Part shown: piece by piece, positions 62,800 to 64,000 of the stretch
Position numbering within the stretch: position 1 is the stretch's first letter
How the letters are laid out: the number at the start of each line of letters is the position of its first letter
Source: Candidatus Terasakiella magnetica
GTDB taxonomy: Bacteria > Pseudomonadota > Alphaproteobacteria > Rhodospirillales > Terasakiellaceae
Reading direction: 5' to 3'
Assembly (NCBI RefSeq): GCF_900093605.1
Contig: NZ_FLYE01000001.1
Location: forward strand, 186,001 to 250,000
Length of the DNA stretch: 64,000 bases
The notes under the pieces: model-generated
What the model saw: the letters and a program-made list of their open reading frames with translations, nothing else
What the model was told of the DNA's origin: nothing
The model's database searches: none
Position numbers and translations under genes: made by a program

Positions 62800-63558
62800 A
62801 TGAGTGACGAAAATACAGAAGCAGAAGACGGCGCAGAACCGTCAATGGAAGATATTCTAGCTTCCATTCGACGTATTCTCTCTGAAGACGAAGAAGAAGA
62901 AGCCGCTGCTGCAGCTGAAGAACCTGCTCCTGAGCCAGAGCCGGAACCCGAGCCTATGCCGGAGCCAGAACCTGAGCCGGAGCCAGAACCTGAGCCGGAA
63001 CCAGAGCCTGAACCAGAACCTGAGCCAGAACCTGAGCCGGAACCAGAACCAGAACCTGAGCCAGAACCAGAACCTGAGCCGGAGCCAGAACCTGAGCCGG
63101 AGCCAGAACCTGAGCCGGAGCCAGAACCCGAGCCGGAACCAGAACCTGAGCCAGAACCGATTATTGAATTGGAAGAACCCGAGCCTGAGCCAATTATCGA
63201 AGAACTTGATATCGATGATGATATTCTTGATCTCACATCAGATATGATGATCGATGAAGAGCCTGAGCCGGTTTATGAACCAGCACCTGTAACAGCTTCT
63301 GCTGTGGCGGATCGAATCGTATCGCCACCAACAGCAGATGCCTCTACAGATGTTCTTTCTGAGTTGGCAAAAGCCATTCTTGATCAACGTGATGTTGCCG
63401 TGGGTACACGCGATATTACATTGGAAGGTCTAACACGTGAAATGTTGCGCCCACTTCTCAAAGAGTGGCTGGATAGAAACCTTCCATACTTGATCGAACG
63501 TCTTGTGAAGAAAGAAATCGATATCATGATTAACCGTGCAGAACGTCTTGAAGACTAA
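62800..63558 (+). CDS. popZ: Polar organizing protein PopZ (DUF2497) with a long Glu-Pro repeat
   Basis: PopZ forms a network at the cell pole and holds the chromosome origin and signalling proteins. The N-terminal helix carries [19 protein letters not shown] (partner binding) and the C-terminus the oligomerisation helices with [20 protein letters not shown]. The acidic, proline-rich linker in between contains 38 dipeptides at residues 45-120 (37 Glu-Pro and one Met-Pro). The linker acts as a spacer in PopZ; this one is extremely regular. A hairpin terminator follows. Confidence 0.93.
   Translation: MSDENTEAEDGAEPSMEDILASIRRILSEDEEEEAAAAAEEPAPEPEPEPEPMPEPEPEPEPEPEPEPEPEPEPEPEPEPEPEPEPEPEPEPEPEPEPEPEPEPEPEPEPEPEPEPEPEPIIELEEPEPEPIIEELDIDDDILDLTSDMMIDEEPEPVYEPAPVTASAVADRIVSPPTADASTDVLSELAKAILDQRDVAVGTRDITLEGLTREMLRPLLKEWLDRNLPYLIERLVKKEIDIMINRAERLED
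62932..63159 (+). repeat. Glu-Pro codon repeat inside popZ
   Basis: 228 bp code for 38 dipeptides using mixed synonymous codons (GAG/GAA with CCN). Around 63074-63130 an 18-bp unit (GAGCCGGAGCCAGAACCT) recurs with little change, so the region should be slippage-prone and length may vary among strains. Confidence 0.9.
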
Positions 63559-63583
63559 AAAGCACGATAATCACTAAAAAGCT

Positions 63584-63613
63584 AAACGCCCGGGGTTGTC
63601 CTCGGGCGTTTTG
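63584..63613 (+). terminator. Terminator after popZ
   Basis: AACGCCCGGGG pairs with CCTCGGGCGTT over TTGT, followed by TTT. It separates popZ from valS. Confidence 0.8.
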
Positions 63614-63664
63614 GCGTTTATTAAATGCATTAAATATCCATTACCTATAGAAGGCCTGTCACCC

Positions 63665-64000
63665 ATGTTGGACAAGACATTTAATCCCGGTGCTGTAGAA
63701 GCAAAACACTATAAGCTTTGGGAAGATAACAACGCATTTGCTGCAAATCATGAAACGGGCAAAGACCCTTACACCATCATGATGCCTCCACCAAATGTGA
63801 CAGGCAGCCTGCACATGGGCCACGCGCTCACCTTTACTCTGCAGGATATCCTTGTTCGTTATAACCGAATGAAGGGCAAAGATGCCTTATGGCAGCCGGG
63901 AACGGACCATGCGGGTATCGCAACACAAATGGTTGTTGAGCGCCGCCTAGAAGCTGACGGTATTACGCGTCATGATTTAGGTCGTGATAAGTTCATTGAT
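63665..64000 (+). CDS. valS: Valyl-tRNA synthetase, 5' part (cut by the window end)
   Basis: The first 112 codons of a class I aminoacyl-tRNA synthetase are visible, and the frame stays open to the window edge. The N-terminus runs [18 protein letters not shown], and the HIGH-type ATP-binding motif is present as HMGHAL in [15 protein letters not shown], followed by [13 protein letters not shown], characteristic of ValS. It charges tRNA-Val. It follows popZ by 106 bp with a terminator in between. Confidence 0.95.
   Translation, partial: MLDKTFNPGAVEAKHYKLWEDNNAFAANHETGKDPYTIMMPPPNVTGSLHMGHALTFTLQDILVRYNRMKGKDALWQPGTDHAGIATQMVVERRLEADGITRHDLGRDKFID

Noticed and set aside
62763-63236. Open frame on the minus strand coding for a long Gly-Ser repeat
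   Set aside because: It is the antisense shadow of the Glu-Pro codon repeat of popZ; there is no ribosome binding site or independent domain.

Overview
The window is one continuous chromosomal piece of a free-living, motile, aerobic alphaproteobacterium, probably Rhodospirillales-like. The main support is the order isoaspartyl-methyltransferase-like gene, tolC, popZ (DUF2497) and valS at the right end. A cheR-cheD-cheB block, a complete pst-phoU-phoB operon and an aa3 oxidase operon with SCO and CtaA/CtaB also fit. GC content is moderate to low for the class. I see no insertion sequence, integrase, prophage or CRISPR array. The genus cannot be fixed from the sequence alone.

Left part (1-9.9 kb): sensory block. 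A soluble PAS chemoreceptor with a terminal DWEEF tether is followed by cheR, cheD, cheB and a protein with a CheZ/CheT-like DxxxQ motif. Next come a receiver-SpoIIE phosphatase and a convergent pseudo-receiver/HATPase protein, which look like a partner-switching pair. Then a probable three-gene operon encodes a small protein with a chemoreceptor-tip-like motif, a single-domain di-iron metallo-beta-lactamase-fold protein related to oxygen-binding ODP/flavodiiron cores, and a CheY-like receiver. A convergent Hpt gene follows. This is the most promising candidate for a little-described system: a soluble oxygen- or redox-sensing chemotaxis-like module.

9.9-19.1 kb: respiration. A DUF2189 membrane protein, heme A synthase and a DUF420 protein precede a divergent heme-copper-oxidase-like pair (the usual His-His dyad of subunit I is His-Arg; subunit II keeps CuA). 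After these come CtaB, subunit III, SCO, subunit II, an A2-type subunit I (YSHPAV) and a 41-residue membrane protein.

19.1-28.5 kb: metabolism. An acyltransferase-hydrolase fusion, MnmC, a DUF1826-like protein, HisI, and a biotin cluster (alpha/beta hydrolase, bioF, BioH/BioG-like esterase, bioC, bioD; bioA and bioB are not here).

28.5-42 kb: signalling and phosphate. A NarL-type regulator, a PAS kinase with its receiver, a PAS-GGDEF-EAL protein, then phoR-pstS-pstC-pstA-pstB-phoU-phoB, with PHO boxes before phoR and pstS.

42-64 kb: mixed. EamA transporter, fatty acid hydroxylase, SAM hydrolase and MBL hydrolase, two orphan genes behind an unusual 369-bp intergenic region, motAB, a type I secretion ABC/HlyD pair with a CHASE2 adenylate cyclase and TolC, a PatZ-like acetyltransferase, an FNR-like Fe-S regulator, an XRE regulator, three tRNAs (Asn, Asn, Cys), then the pcm-like gene, tolC, popZ (with a 76-residue Glu-Pro repeat) and the start of valS, which runs off the end.
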